The notes below the pieces were generated by a model, which saw only the letters and a list, made by a program, of their open reading frames with translations, did not search any database and was not told the origin of the DNA. Shown here piece by piece: positions 1-9,240 of a stretch of 64,000 bases of DNA (its first letter is position 1; the number at the start of each line of letters is the position of its first letter). The translations under genes and the position numbers were made by a program. This DNA is from Rhizobium sp. 18055 (GTDB taxonomy: Bacteria; Pseudomonadota; Alphaproteobacteria; Rhizobiales; Rhizobiaceae). The DNA lies in NCBI RefSeq assembly GCF_902706285.1, contig NZ_CACSKD010000001.1:248001-312000 (forward strand), written 5' to 3'.

Positions 1-162
1 AAACAGCGCAGAGCGCACCGTTCCACGGCCAACCCCGATCTGTTCGGTCAGCGCCAGTTCGGTCAACGTGGCCCCAGGCTGGAATATACCGCGGACGATT
101 GCGTTGCGCAGCCAATCGGCGGCGTTGTCCTGCAGGCTTTTCCGGTCGATCGGTTCAGGCAT
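1..162 (-). CDS. GntR-family transcriptional regulator, N-terminal part (cut by window edge)
   Basis: Fifty-four codons are visible, starting at the ATG at 162 and running off the left edge. The translated part has the GntR winged-helix pattern: a helix ending in LRNAIVRGIFQPG, then TLTELALTEQIGVGRGTVRSA, in which the recognition helix is VGRGTVRSAL. This is the usual N-terminus of FCD-type (FadR/VanR) GntR regulators; the effector domain lies outside the window, so the subfamily is inferred. The gene starts only 9 bases after the stop of the ABC ATPase on the same strand, so it is probably the last gene of the amino-acid transport operon and controls it. Candidate TTGT/ACAA operators lie at the other end of the operon (4476-4530). 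Confidence 0.85.
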   Translation of the reverse strand, partial: MPEPIDRKSLQDNAADWLRNAIVRGIFQPGATLTELALTEQIGVGRGTVRSALF

Positions 163-171
163 GGTGACACC

Positions 172-945
172 TCAACGGTTGCGATCGAAATGACCGCGGA
201 TAAAGGCACGACAGCGCTCCGAAACCGGGTTCACGAAGACCTGCTCAGGCGGGCCGTCTTCTTCAACGATGCCCTTGTTCAGGAAAATCGCGCGCGACGA
301 TACCTCCCGGGCAAATCCCATCTCATGCGTGACAATCAGCATCGTACGGCCCTCCTCGGCCAAACTACCAATCACCTTGAGCACTTCACCGACCAGTTCC
401 GGATCCAACGCCGAAGTCGGCTCGTCGAAGAGAATGGCGCGTGGATGCTGCGCCAGCGCACGGGCGATCGCGACGCGCTGCTGCTGCCCACCGGAAAGGT
501 GGGCCGGCCAGGCATCACGCTTTTCGGCAAGGCCGACCTTTTCCAGCAGTGCCATCGCCTCATCGACGCATTCCGCCCTCGGCCGCTTCTGCACGAAGAT
601 CGGCGCCTCGATGACATTCTGCAGGACAGTGCGGTGCGGCCACAGATTGAAATTCTGGAACACGAAGCCGAGATGCCCGCGAATACGGCGTGCCACGACC
701 TCTTCGGCGTGCGTCAGCTTTCCGCCCTGGGGCGAAAGGCTGTCGTCTCCGACAGCGATCGTGCCGCCATTGGGCACTTCCAGCATGGGGATGGTGCGCA
801 GAAGCGTGCTCTTGCCGGAGCCACTCGATCCGATCAGCGAGATCACATCGCCGTCGTTTGCCGTCAGGTCGATGCCGCGCAGGACCTCGTTGTCGCCGAA
901 ACGCTTATGAAGGCCGCTGATCGAAATCGCGGGGCGAACTGTCAT
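172..945 (-). CDS. Polar amino acid ABC transporter, ATP-binding protein
   Basis: A 257-residue cytoplasmic ATPase that powers import through the two adjacent permeases. All ABC motifs are intact: Walker [10 protein letters not shown] (39-47), Q-loop Q97, signature LSGGQQQR (150-157), Walker B ILFDEP (171-176), D-loop SALD and switch His207. Length and motifs fit the HisP/GlnQ family (PAAT). The frame is open further upstream, but the start at 945 gives the ATGA overlap with the permease stop that is usual in this family and leaves [16 protein letters not shown] as a normal N-terminus. The substrate cannot be read from the ATPase; context (M20 amidohydrolase, divergent C-S lyase-like gene) suggests a modified amino acid. 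Confidence 0.93.
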   Translation of the reverse strand: MTVRPAISISGLHKRFGDNEVLRGIDLTANDGDVISLIGSSGSGKSTLLRTIPMLEVPNGGTIAVGDDSLSPQGGKLTHAEEVVARRIRGHLGFVFQNFNLWPHRTVLQNVIEAPIFVQKRPRAECVDEAMALLEKVGLAEKRDAWPAHLSGGQQQRVAIARALAQHPRAILFDEPTSALDPELVGEVLKVIGSLAEEGRTMLIVTHEMGFAREVSSRAIFLNKGIVEEDGPPEQVFVNPVSERCRAFIRGHFDRNR

Positions 946-1628
946 GACGTCACTCCAAACTGCCAGGGAGAAAGGCGGCGCTCTAGCCAGGTCGAAGCTC
1001 TGGTGACGATCAGTGAAAACACCAGATAGATCAGGCCAGCACACAGGAAGATTTCAACGGCGCGCCACGTCTCCGACACGGCAGCGCGCGCAATGCCGGT
1101 CACATCCATCAGCGTGATCGTGCTCACCAGCGCCGTCGCCTTCAGCATCGAAATCACCTCGCCTGAATAGGCCGGCAAAGCCTGGCGAAAGGCGATCGGC
1201 AATATGATGCGCCGGGTGATGTTGAGCCTCGTCATGCCGGACACCCGGCCCGCTTCGACAGCGCCTCTCGGGACGGCCCGCAGAGCGCCTCTCAGGATTT
1301 CGGATGTATAGGCCGCATCATTGAGCACCAATGCCAGCAGGCCGCACCAATAAGGCTCGCGCAGGAACGGCCACAGGAAGCTGTGACGGATGAAACCGAA
1401 GCTTGCCAGTCCGTAGTAGATCATGAAGATCTGGATCAGCAGCGGCGTTCCGCGGAACAGGAAAACATAGGTCGATGCGACGGCGCTGCCGATGCGGGAA
1501 ACGCGCAACAGATTGAGCAGCAGGGCAAGGCACCCGCCGCCGATCAGCGAAAGGATGCCGAGGTTGAGCGTCAGCGGCACACCGGAAAGCAACTGCCTGA
1601 ACGTGTCGGCCAGAAAGGTGAAATCCAT
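942..1628 (-). CDS. Polar amino acid ABC transporter permease (HisM-like)
   Basis: A 228-residue inner-membrane permease with about five hydrophobic segments. It has the family pattern N-terminal [16 protein letters not shown], the [11 protein letters not shown] segment typical of HisM/GlnP permeases, and an EAA loop ([20 protein letters not shown], about 124-143) that contacts the ATPase. It overlaps the ATPase start by 4 bases and begins directly after the stop of the other permease at 1629, so translation is probably coupled. Two different permeases are present, as in the heterodimeric HisQM arrangement. Confidence 0.92.
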   Translation of the reverse strand: MDFTFLADTFRQLLSGVPLTLNLGILSLIGGGCLALLLNLLRVSRIGSAVASTYVFLFRGTPLLIQIFMIYYGLASFGFIRHSFLWPFLREPYWCGLLALVLNDAAYTSEILRGALRAVPRGAVEAGRVSGMTRLNITRRIILPIAFRQALPAYSGEVISMLKATALVSTITLMDVTGIARAAVSETWRAVEIFLCAGLIYLVFSLIVTRASTWLERRLSPWQFGVTS

Positions 1629-2348
1629 TCAGATCACTCCCTGGGGATGACCGCGAAGGCTGCGTCGCTCGAGCAGGTGGAATATCTGGCCGGAAACCGT
1701 GGTGATGATCAGGTAGATGACGGCACCTGCCGCATAGAACAGGAAGTGCTCCTGCGTCGAACCGGCAGCCACCGAGACCTGACGCATCACTTCGATCAGC
1801 CCGGTGACCGACACCAGCGCAGACTCCTTGATGACGGACTGCCATTGGTTTCCCATGGCCGGAATGGCCGTCGTCATAGCCTGCGGAACGATCACGCGGC
1901 GAAACAGCGTAAACGGCCCCATCCCGACCACGCGACCAGCCTCGATCGTACCCTTCGGTACCGCCTGGTAGGCTCCGCGCAGGACCTCGGCCTGATAGGC
2001 GCCTGAAATCAGGCCAATCGCCAGCATGCCGGCAACGAAGCCGCTGATCTCGAAGGGACCCGGAAAGCCGAACAGACCGACAATGGCCGTCAGCACCTGA
2101 CGGCCACCGAAATAGAACAGGTAGATGATCAGGATGTCCGGCACGCCGCGCATGACGACAGTGTAGCCCTCGGCAAACTTTTGCAGCGGCCAACTGCCCG
2201 CCACGCGGGCCCATGCCACCAACGTTCCGATCAGCAGACCGCAGAGAAAAGCGCAGATCGAAACGGCCACAGTCAGCAGGCCGGCCCTTAAAAGAGCCAG
2301 CCCCCAACCGTCGGGGCCAAACCCCAAAAGTTCGATATCTGCTTGCAT
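1629..2348 (-). CDS. Polar amino acid ABC transporter permease (HisQ-like)
   Basis: A 239-residue permease paralogous to its downstream neighbour. It shows the same order of features: early transmembrane segment (LLRAGLLTVAVSICAFLCG), the VVMRGVPDILIIYLFYFGG segment in the place of FRGTP, and an EAA loop EAGRVVGMGPFTLFRRVIVP. It starts 7 bases after the binding-protein stop and is certainly co-transcribed with it. With the 942-1628 permease it would form the heterodimeric channel. Confidence 0.92.
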   Translation of the reverse strand: MQADIELLGFGPDGWGLALLRAGLLTVAVSICAFLCGLLIGTLVAWARVAGSWPLQKFAEGYTVVMRGVPDILIIYLFYFGGRQVLTAIVGLFGFPGPFEISGFVAGMLAIGLISGAYQAEVLRGAYQAVPKGTIEAGRVVGMGPFTLFRRVIVPQAMTTAIPAMGNQWQSVIKESALVSVTGLIEVMRQVSVAAGSTQEHFLFYAAGAVIYLIITTVSGQIFHLLERRSLRGHPQGVI

Positions 2349-2355
2349 TTCAGCC

Positions 2356-3213
2356 TCAGAGTGTCGGCGTCACCACGAGACCGAACCACTTCTTCGACAT
2401 TTCAGCCAGCGTGCCGTCGTCGGACATCGCCTTCAGGGACGCGCTCACCATCTTCTTCAGCTCTTCGTCGCCCTTCTTGACGGCCACGGCAGACCCACTG
2501 CCCATCACGCCGCCCTTGAAGGACGGTCCGGTTGCCATGGCCTTGTCCGCGTTTTTCTGCAGGAACGCCGCAACATTGGTGACCGCTGCCATGCAGGCAT
2601 CGGTGCGGCCATTGATCAGATCCTGATAGACATCGGGGCCGCTCTGGTAGGTGCGGATCGTGACGTCCTTGCCAGCGAGATACTGGTTGAGGAAGGTCGC
2701 CTGAATGGTCGCGACCTGAACGCCGACCGTCTTGCCGGCCAGAACCTTGGCAATGGCAGCGATGGTGTCGTCGGTCGTCTTCGCATCGGCGAGGTCAACG
2801 AAAGTGCCCGTACCCGAAAGTTCGATGCCGCTATCCTTCAGGACCGCAAAGGTCGAGCCGCCGGTGGTGTAGGGGAGAGAGAAATCGACGACTTCAAGAC
2901 GCTTGTCGGTGATGGTCACGGCGTCGATGACGCCGTCATACTTGCCATCGGCCAGGCCCTGGATCATTCCATCCCACGCCTGCGAAACGACCTTGAAGTC
3001 AAAGCCCGCGCGCTTGGCAACCTCGGTAATCAGGTCGATCTCGAAACCGGTGATTTCGCCGTTTGCCGATGTCATGTTGAAGGGAGGATAGGCTCCCTCT
3101 GTCGCGAAGGTATAGGTGCGGCGGGTCTGCGCGAACAGGCTCTGCGGCGCAGTCAGCAGGCCAGCGGTGGCCGCGAGGCTGAGACGCAAGAAACTTTGAC
3201 GGGTCATTTTCAT
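2356..3213 (-). CDS. Amino acid ABC transporter substrate-binding protein (SBP family 3)
   Basis: A 285-residue periplasmic binding protein. The N-terminus is a Sec signal (KMTRQSFLRLSLAATAGLLT, cleavage near SLFAQ, residue 29). The mature part begins with the family 3 signature: TFATEGAYPPFNM followed by GEITGFEIDLITEVAKRAG, and contains the hinge-region FSLPYTTGGSTFAV. An internal ATG two codons on is an equally possible start. About 30 residues after VDLADAKTTDD look like a small insertion relative to HisJ-type proteins. It is the second gene of the operon led by the M20 amidohydrolase. The ligand is not readable. Confidence 0.92.
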   Translation of the reverse strand: MKMTRQSFLRLSLAATAGLLTAPQSLFAQTRRTYTFATEGAYPPFNMTSANGEITGFEIDLITEVAKRAGFDFKVVSQAWDGMIQGLADGKYDGVIDAVTITDKRLEVVDFSLPYTTGGSTFAVLKDSGIELSGTGTFVDLADAKTTDDTIAAIAKVLAGKTVGVQVATIQATFLNQYLAGKDVTIRTYQSGPDVYQDLINGRTDACMAAVTNVAAFLQKNADKAMATGPSFKGGVMGSGSAVAVKKGDEELKKMVSASLKAMSDDGTLAEMSKKWFGLVVTPTL

Positions 3214-3256
3214 CGGGAATATCCTTCGCTTCGTGCTGAGCTGGGTGCAGGTATTG

Positions 3257-4444
3257 TCAGGTAAGCAGTTCGACCGCCATGCGCGTCAGCGCAATCGCGC
3301 TCTGGGCAATGCAGGCCTCGTCAGGCTGGTAGTCGGAGTTGTGGACGCGATCATCGCGGCCAGGCTGGCCGGAACCAACAAAAATCTGGATCGACGGCAG
3401 TCGCTCGGAAAAGAACGAAAAATCCTCGGCGCCGAAACTTGAACCCTGCTCGACGAGGGGCGCCTCGCCAAATTGAAGGCCGAGCACGTTTGCCGCGCGA
3501 TCGACCAACCGGTCGTCGTTCATCAGTGGCGGCGCGCCGCGCACATAGTCGATATCGACCGATACGTTCATCGCGGCCGCAGCGCCGCGGCAGATCCGAT
3601 GGAACGACGCTTCCGCCAGATCACGCGATTCCGGCGACCGGCACCTGACGGTGCCTTCGAACATGCAGCTGTCCGGGATGATGTTCTGTGTCGCTCCGCC
3701 CTGGATATGTCCGATCGTCAACACGGCTGATAGAGCCGGGTTCATTTCGCGCGAAATCAACGTCTGCAACTGGGTGATGACATGTGCTGCCGCAACGATC
3801 GGATCGATCGCCGCATGCGGACGGGCAGCATGACCGGACTTGCCGTGGACGACGACCTTGAACTCGTCGCTCGACGCCGTGCTTGCGCCGCGATTGAGCA
3901 CAATCTTGCCGGCCGCGGTTTCAGGACGATTGTGGAAGGCGATTGCCATGTCCGCACCGTCGGCAGCGCCATCTGCGATCATCGCCGCAGCACCGCTCTC
4001 CATCGTTTCCTCGGCCGGCTGGAACACCAGCCGAACAGAACCGGAGAGATGCGGCGCCAGCTGGGTAAGCGCCTTGGCGGCACCAAGAAGCGAAGCTGTG
4101 TGCAGATCATGGCCGCAGGCATGCATCTTGCCCGGCACTGTCGAGGCAAATGACAGACCTGTCTGTTCCGCAATCGGCAGGGCATCCATATCGGCGCGAA
4201 GGATGATGCAAGGACCCGGATGCGCGCCGGTGATCGAGGCGACGATGCCGGTTCGACCGACGCCGGTCTGCGGCTCGATACCCATGGCCCGCAATTCGTC
4301 GGCCACCAGCGCTGCGGTCCTGATGGTGTCGAAGCCGGTTTCCGGATGCGCGTGGATATCACGGCGCAGCTCGATAAGGCGCGGCTCTACGGCGCGCACC
4401 AGCGCCTCAATCGTCTGCCCGGGATCGTTCGAGGGGTGATGCAT
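3257..4444 (-). CDS. M20-family amidohydrolase / aminoacylase
   Basis: A 395-residue zinc-type amidohydrolase of the M20D group (hippurate hydrolase, N-acyl-amino-acid deacylase, IAA-conjugate hydrolase). Visible motifs are RRDIHAHPETGF near the N-terminus, ILRADMDALP with the metal-bridging Asp, HACGHD (108-113), PAEETMESGAAAMI with the Glu pair, the dimerisation-domain GKSGHAARPHAAIDPI, and a C-terminal GAEDFSFF metal ligand. I took the start at 4444 because GGAAGA stands 9 bases upstream; the open frame reaches 4522 but would overlap the divergent promoter. No signal peptide, so cytoplasmic: it would deacylate what the downstream transporter brings in. Confidence 0.92.
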   Translation of the reverse strand: MHHPSNDPGQTIEALVRAVEPRLIELRRDIHAHPETGFDTIRTAALVADELRAMGIEPQTGVGRTGIVASITGAHPGPCIILRADMDALPIAEQTGLSFASTVPGKMHACGHDLHTASLLGAAKALTQLAPHLSGSVRLVFQPAEETMESGAAAMIADGAADGADMAIAFHNRPETAAGKIVLNRGASTASSDEFKVVVHGKSGHAARPHAAIDPIVAAAHVITQLQTLISREMNPALSAVLTIGHIQGGATQNIIPDSCMFEGTVRCRSPESRDLAEASFHRICRGAAAAMNVSVDIDYVRGAPPLMNDDRLVDRAANVLGLQFGEAPLVEQGSSFGAEDFSFFSERLPSIQIFVGSGQPGRDDRVHNSDYQPDEACIAQSAIALTRMAVELLT

Positions 4445-4475
4445 CTGCAATCTTCCGAAATTGGCCTTGCGATAA

Positions 4476-4530
4476 TTGTGACAAGAATGCGAAAAGCATT
4501 TTGGATTGTCAAGGATCGACAATCGACAAT
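4476..4530. promoter_or_regulatory. Candidate GntR operators in the divergent promoter
   Basis: The 131-base gap between the M20 gene and the PLP gene holds TTGT-G-ACAA (4476-4484), and then GATTGTC-N7-GACAATC (4504-4524) followed at once by a further GACAAT (4525-4530). TTGT/ACAA half-sites are common in FCD-type GntR operators. The GntR gene at the left edge, last gene of the same operon, is the natural candidate to bind here. The sequence symmetry is seen; the assignment is inference. Confidence 0.5.
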
Positions 4531-4575
4531 ATCGTTGGAACTGGCGACTGGATGCCGAAACGTGGAGGCGCAGCT

Positions 4576-5694
4576 ATGAAGTCTGACACCATATTGGCAG
4601 GGCTTGGCGGAAAGACCGATCAGGCGACCGGCGGGCTCGTGCCGCCGTTGCACATGGGCGTGACCCATATGCTTTCGGCCGATGGCCCCTCCGTCGGCTA
4701 TGTCAGGGGCGGTGTACCCGGAGGCTCTGACGTCGAGCATCTGATGAGCCGGATCGAGGGCGGAGCGGCGGCGCTCGCATTTTCATCGGGCATGTCGGCG
4801 GCTCAGGCAGCGCTGGCCCTGCTGGTGCCTGGAAGCCATCTCATCATGGAAGCCAATGGGTATTACGAGTTCCGTGGCATCATCGGACGCGCCTGCGCTG
4901 CAAGAGGCATTGACGTGGATCTCGTCGACCTCTGCGACCGGGATCTTGTTGCCGCCGCGATCAGACCCGGAAAAACGGCGATGATCTGGGCCGAGCTGCC
5001 GGCAAATCCGCAATGGCAGATGCCGGACATCGCCGCCCTCTCTAGCCTCGCGCGCCGCGCAAATGCGACACTGCTGGTCGATGCCACCGTTGCCACACCG
5101 ATCCACTGCCGTCCGTTGGAGCATGGCGCCGACATCGTGCTCCATTCCGCGACGAAATATCTGAACGGCCACGGCGACCTCGCGGCCGGCATATTGGTCT
5201 TTTCGAACCCTGACCACATCGACATCCCACAGTGTTTCCGCACCGAAGCCGGCACGGTTCTTACGCCGTTCAGCGAATGGCTGCTGCTTCGAGGTCTGCG
5301 CACGCTCGCCGTGCGAATGGCGCACGCATCTGCTTCGGCGCTGGCGATCGCCCGGTGGCTATCAGCCGACGGCCATGTAAACATCGTGCATTATCCAGGA
5401 CTTGCGAGCCATCCTCAACATGACGTCGCAAGGCGGCAATATCAGCGCGGCTTTGGTGCCATGCTATCGTTCAGGCTTGTCAACCGCGCCGACGCGGCAA
5501 AACTCGTTCGCGCGACGCAAATATTCCATGCAGCCACCTCGCTTGGTTCCACAGAGAGCCTGATCGAACATCGCGCGGCAACCGAAGGCGAAGGCAGCCG
5601 ATGCCCGGACGATCTGGTGCGGCTGTCGATCGGCCTCGAGGACCTGGGTGACCTGCTGGCGGATTTGCAACAGGCTCTGTCGTCACTCCGGTAA
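4576..5694 (+). CDS. PLP-dependent Cys/Met-metabolism enzyme (cystathionine gamma-synthase / C-S lyase family)
   Basis: A 372-residue fold-type I PLP enzyme. The Schiff-base lysine is K194 in SATKYLNGHGD, which is the family pattern; the cofactor-binding segment GGVPGGSDVEHL with RIEGGAAALAFSSGMSA and the aspartate in LLVDATVATP are also in place. The usual YSRxGNPT is replaced by GYVRGGVPGGSD and the usual TPSNP by LPANPQWQMPDI, so the substrate may differ from that of MetB/MetC. Start at 4576 chosen because GGAGG lies 8-9 bases upstream; in-frame ATGs at 4501 and 4552 lie in the operator region. It is divergent from the M20/ABC operon and probably co-regulated with it. Confidence 0.87.
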   Translation: MKSDTILAGLGGKTDQATGGLVPPLHMGVTHMLSADGPSVGYVRGGVPGGSDVEHLMSRIEGGAAALAFSSGMSAAQAALALLVPGSHLIMEANGYYEFRGIIGRACAARGIDVDLVDLCDRDLVAAAIRPGKTAMIWAELPANPQWQMPDIAALSSLARRANATLLVDATVATPIHCRPLEHGADIVLHSATKYLNGHGDLAAGILVFSNPDHIDIPQCFRTEAGTVLTPFSEWLLLRGLRTLAVRMAHASASALAIARWLSADGHVNIVHYPGLASHPQHDVARRQYQRGFGAMLSFRLVNRADAAKLVRATQIFHAATSLGSTESLIEHRAATEGEGSRCPDDLVRLSIGLEDLGDLLADLQQALSSLR

Positions 5695-5723
5695 GCCTCT
5701 GTCCAGCCGGCGATCGAGGTGCG

Positions 5724-6461
5724 TTAAATGAAGCTCGCCTCAAACAGCTGCCGGGAATAATCGGCATGGGTGACGCCCTGCTCAAGGTCCTGCTTCGTCA
5801 ACGCGTCAACGAATACCCCGCCTTTCATCACCAGCACCCGGTCGCACATATGGGCGATCACCGAGAGGTCATGGCTGACAAGCACGAAGGTGAGGCCGCG
5901 CTCGTCCTTCTGGTCTGCCAGCAGATTGAGGATCTCGGCCTGTACGGAGACGTCGAGTGCCGATGTCGGTTCGTCCAGAAGCAGGATCGTCGGCTCCAGG
6001 ATCAGCGCCCTCGCAATCGCCACACGCTGACGCTGACCGCCCGAGAGTTCATGCGGGAACCGGTTGGCGAAAGAGGCCGGTAAACCGACCTGGATCAGCG
6101 CCCGCTGCGCCTGATCCCAGCCATCGCCGAGCCCCATCGATCGGATCGGCTCGGCAAGTGCGGTCCCGATCCTAAGACGCGGGTGCAGCGATCCGTAGGG
6201 GTCCTGAAACACCATCTGCGCCCGCAGCAATTCGTCGCGCGTGCGAACCTTGCCGATAGCGCGGCCATTGAAGGCGATTTTGCCGGTCCACCCGGCTTCG
6301 ATCCCTGCGAGCGCCCGCAACACTGTTGATTTACCGCAGCCGGACTCGCCGACAATTCCGAGCGTCTCGCCAGCGGCAACGTCAAAGCTGACGTCGCGGA
6401 CGACATGATTGCGGTTCTTCTTGGCGCCGAAGACGACGTCCAGATTTTCGACCTTGATCAT
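5724..6461 (-). CDS. Peptide-type ABC transporter ATP-binding protein (DppF/OppF-like, short)
   Basis: A 245-residue ATPase: Walker A GESGCGKST (38-46), Q-loop MVFQDPYGSLHPR, signature [15 protein letters not shown], Walker [13 protein letters not shown], switch VSHDLSVIAHM. These are the DppF/OppF patterns. At 245 residues it lacks most of the C-terminal extension normally found in this family (usually about 320 residues), ending soon after HADYSRQLFEASFI. It overlaps the start region of its partner by 4 bases. Last gene of the transporter operon; it ends 29 bases from the convergent PLP gene. Confidence 0.92.
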   Translation of the reverse strand: MIKVENLDVVFGAKKNRNHVVRDVSFDVAAGETLGIVGESGCGKSTVLRALAGIEAGWTGKIAFNGRAIGKVRTRDELLRAQMVFQDPYGSLHPRLRIGTALAEPIRSMGLGDGWDQAQRALIQVGLPASFANRFPHELSGGQRQRVAIARALILEPTILLLDEPTSALDVSVQAEILNLLADQKDERGLTFVLVSHDLSVIAHMCDRVLVMKGGVFVDALTKQDLEQGVTHADYSRQLFEASFI

Positions 6462-7303
6462 TGTGCCAACTCCGCGTTGAGTGCCTTGCGATCGAGAACC
6501 TTCAATCGGCGAACGGGATGGCGGGGATCGGGAAGAGCGGCGATCAGACCGCGCGTGTAGGGATGCGTGGCGTCTTCGAGCGTGGTGAGGGTCTCGACGA
6601 CCCGGCCGGCGTACATCACCAGTATCCGCTCGCAGAAGGCCGCAACCATTCTGATATCGTGACTGATCAAAAGCAGCCCGGAATTGTTCTCGCGCACCAA
6701 CTCGTCCAGCAGTATCAGCACGTCGCGTCGAACGCTGACATCGAGTGCCGATGTCGGTTCGTCGGCGATGACGAGCTTCGGGCGGGCGATCAGCATCATC
6801 GCGATCATCACGCGCTGGCCCATGCCGCCGGAGATCTGGTGCGGATAGAGCTTCATCACCCGGTCCGGATTGTCGATCCGCACCCGCTCCAGCATCGCCC
6901 TCGCCTGCTCGTAGGCTGCCTTGCCTTTCAGTGCCAGATGCAGCGTCGCGGCTTCCGCCACCTGCTTGCCGATCGGCAGCAGCGGATTGAGCGAATAGCG
7001 CGGGTCCTGCATGATCAGCGCCATGTCCTTGCCACGCAGCGCACCCATCTGGCGTTCTGACTTTGCAAGCAGTGGCACACCGCCGAAATCCATGCGCTCG
7101 GCGGTCACCACCGCACTCGGCGGAAGCAGGCGCATCAGGGCACGGCCGGTGGTCGATTTTCCGGAACCGGATTCGCCGACGATGCCGACGCGCTCGCGAC
7201 CGATATCGAAGCTGACGTTGGACACGGCATGCAGCGTGCTCTGGGCGAAGCGCACGTTGAGATCGCGCACGGAGATGACAGGCGATTGGTCAAGAGCGGG
7301 CAT
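6458..7303 (-). CDS. Peptide-type ABC transporter ATP-binding protein (DppD/OppD-like)
   Basis: A 281-residue ATPase with Walker [22 protein letters not shown]-loop [17 protein letters not shown], signature [16 protein letters not shown], Walker [13 protein letters not shown] and switch [20 protein letters not shown]. The C-terminus has the [14 protein letters not shown] segment that begins the oligopeptide-transporter extension. Signature GGMGQR rather than GGQRQR is usual for DppD. I chose the start at 7303 ([15 protein letters not shown]), overlapping the permease stop by 14 bases; the frame is open to 7354. Partner of the 5724-6461 ATPase. Confidence 0.92.
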   Translation of the reverse strand: MPALDQSPVISVRDLNVRFAQSTLHAVSNVSFDIGRERVGIVGESGSGKSTTGRALMRLLPPSAVVTAERMDFGGVPLLAKSERQMGALRGKDMALIMQDPRYSLNPLLPIGKQVAEAATLHLALKGKAAYEQARAMLERVRIDNPDRVMKLYPHQISGGMGQRVMIAMMLIARPKLVIADEPTSALDVSVRRDVLILLDELVRENNSGLLLISHDIRMVAAFCERILVMYAGRVVETLTTLEDATHPYTRGLIAALPDPRHPVRRLKVLDRKALNAELAQ

Positions 7304-8192
7304 GGCGAGGATCCAGAATATCGCGCAGCGCATCGCCGGCAATGTTGAAAGCAAGGCTGGTGACGAGGATGGCGATGCCCGGCATGACCGCGACCCACCA
7401 GTTGTCGAGCATGAATTTGCGGCCGCTCGATATCATCGCGCCCCATTCCGGTGCCGGCGGTTGGGCGCCGAGCCCGAGAAAGCCGAGCGACGCTGCCGTC
7501 AGGATGATGCCGGCCATGTTGAGCGTCAGGCGCACGATCACCGAGGGAATGCACATCGGCGCGATGTAGCGGAACAGGATACGCAGCGGCGACGCGCCGT
7601 AGAGCCGGGCTGCGGCCACATAGTCAGTGTTGCGGACGACCAACGCTTCGGCGCGCGCAAGACGGGCTATCGGCGGCCAGCCGGTGAGAGAGATGGCGAT
7701 GATCGCGGTGTTGAGGCCGGCGCCAAGCGCTGCGGCGAAGGCCAGCGCCAGGATCAGCGACGGAAACGACAGGACGATGTCGGTGGCGCGCATCAGCAGC
7801 GCGTCCGTTCTACCGCCGAAATAGCCGGCGACGACGCCGATGACCAGGCCAAGCGGGCCGACGATCAGCGATACGGAGAGCACAGTCTGGATGGTGATCC
7901 GCGTGCCATAGATCAGCCGGCTCAGAATATCACGGCCGAACTCGTCGGTTCCGGCGATATGTGCCCAGTTCGGCGCCTGCAGCGCATTGCCGAGGTCCTG
8001 GGTGACCGGGTTATAGGGCGCAATAAACGGCGCCAGAACGGCAATGATGCAGAGCAGCGCCAGAATGACGAAGCCCGCCAAGCCCAAGGGCTCATGGCCG
8101 AGCTTGCGCAGGGCGACTTTCGATGAAGCGGCAAGGCGGGATGCCATGCCCGGTGGTTGGACGAGGATTTCGGCGTGAACGGTGTCGCTCAT
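7290..8192 (-). CDS. Peptide-type ABC transporter permease (DppC/OppC-like)
   Basis: A 300-residue inner-membrane protein. Residues about 30-55 form the first hydrophobic segment after the N-terminal KVALRKLGHEPLGLAG; then come the periplasmic stretch APFIAPYNPVTQDLGNAL, the TDEFGRDILSRLIYGTRIT motif that marks OppC/DppC permeases, and the EAA loop AARLYGASPLRILFRYIAPM. The start at 8192 overlaps the stop of the partner permease by 4 bases. Confidence 0.93.
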   Translation of the reverse strand: MSDTVHAEILVQPPGMASRLAASSKVALRKLGHEPLGLAGFVILALLCIIAVLAPFIAPYNPVTQDLGNALQAPNWAHIAGTDEFGRDILSRLIYGTRITIQTVLSVSLIVGPLGLVIGVVAGYFGGRTDALLMRATDIVLSFPSLILALAFAAALGAGLNTAIIAISLTGWPPIARLARAEALVVRNTDYVAAARLYGASPLRILFRYIAPMCIPSVIVRLTLNMAGIILTAASLGFLGLGAQPPAPEWGAMISSGRKFMLDNWWVAVMPGIAILVTSLAFNIAGDALRDILDPRHARS

Positions 8193-9217
8193 ATCGTGGC
8201 CTCCCGTGTGCGCGGATCAAGCAATGCGTAGGCAACGTCCGCCAGAAAATTCAAAAGCATGAACACGAAGCCGATGATGATGGTGCCGGCAAGGACCGCG
8301 TTCATATCGCCGATCATCAGCGCATTGGTCATGTATTGTCCGATCCCCGGCCAGGAGAAAACGATCTCGGTGACAACGGCGCCCTCGAGCAGGCCGCCAT
8401 AGGAGATCGCCAGAACGGTGATGAGTTGGACCGCGATATTCGGCAGAATGTGGCCGGTCAGCGTCCGCATAGGGCGGACGCCCTTGGCACGCGCGGCGAT
8501 CACGTAGTCCTGGTTCAGCTGCTCCAACGTGAAGCTGCGGGTCATGCGGGTGATATAGGCCATCGCGGCGTAGGCGAGAATGAGGGCTGGAAGCAGGATG
8601 TGCGACAGCGCGTTCCAGAAGATTTCCGTTTCGCCCTGCAGCAGGCTGTCGATAAGCAGAAGCCCGGTCTGCGGCGTGACCATGCCCTCGTAGAAAACAT
8701 CGACACGGCCCGGACCACCGGCCCAATTGAGGCCGGCATAAAAAATCACCAGTCCGACGATGCCGAACCAGAAGACCGGAATGGAGTGCCCGACCAGCGC
8801 GATCACCCGGATGAACTTGTCGACGAACGTGTCGCGGAACAGGGCCGCGATCAGGCCGAGCGGGACGCCGAGGAAGGTCGAGATGATGACCGCGAGCGTT
8901 GCCAGCTCCAGCGTTGCCGGAAACGCCTGTTTCATGTCGGCCGAAACCGGATTGCCGGTCAGGATCGCGTTGCCGAAATCCCCGTGCAGCAGGCCGGTCA
9001 GATAGATGAAGAACTGCTGGTAGAGCGGCAGGTCGAGGCCGAGCCTCGACCGCATGGCGGCAAGCGTCGCCGGATCGGCAAGTTCGCCGACGATCGCCCC
9101 CACCGGATCTGCCGGCAGCACGCGGCCAATGACAAAGGTGACACACAAGAGGATGAACAAACTGACGATAAGCTGCAAGATGCGCTTGCCGAGTTCGCTG
9201 ACGGAGAGTTCCTTCAT
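8189..9217 (-). CDS. Peptide-type ABC transporter permease (DppB/OppB-like)
   Basis: A 342-residue permease with the DppB layout: first transmembrane helix (ILQLIVSLFILLCVTFVIGR), a periplasmic domain with RSRLGLDLPLYQQFFIYLTG, the DFGNAILTGNPVSADMKQAFP segment, EAA loop AARAKGVRPMRTLTGHILPN, and a C-terminal SWPGIGQYMTNALMIGDMN. About six membrane segments are visible. It follows the binding-protein stop by 23 bases. Confidence 0.93.
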   Translation of the reverse strand: MKELSVSELGKRILQLIVSLFILLCVTFVIGRVLPADPVGAIVGELADPATLAAMRSRLGLDLPLYQQFFIYLTGLLHGDFGNAILTGNPVSADMKQAFPATLELATLAVIISTFLGVPLGLIAALFRDTFVDKFIRVIALVGHSIPVFWFGIVGLVIFYAGLNWAGGPGRVDVFYEGMVTPQTGLLLIDSLLQGETEIFWNALSHILLPALILAYAAMAYITRMTRSFTLEQLNQDYVIAARAKGVRPMRTLTGHILPNIAVQLITVLAISYGGLLEGAVVTEIVFSWPGIGQYMTNALMIGDMNAVLAGTIIIGFVFMLLNFLADVAYALLDPRTREATI

Positions 9218-9240
9218 AACGGGCTGCCTGCTGCCTTATG

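Noticed and set aside
5724..6461. Short DppF-like ATPase as a broken gene
   Set aside because: It lacks most of the usual C-terminal extension, but all catalytic motifs are intact, the frame is uninterrupted and the stop is followed by a normal convergent gap, so I keep it as functional.
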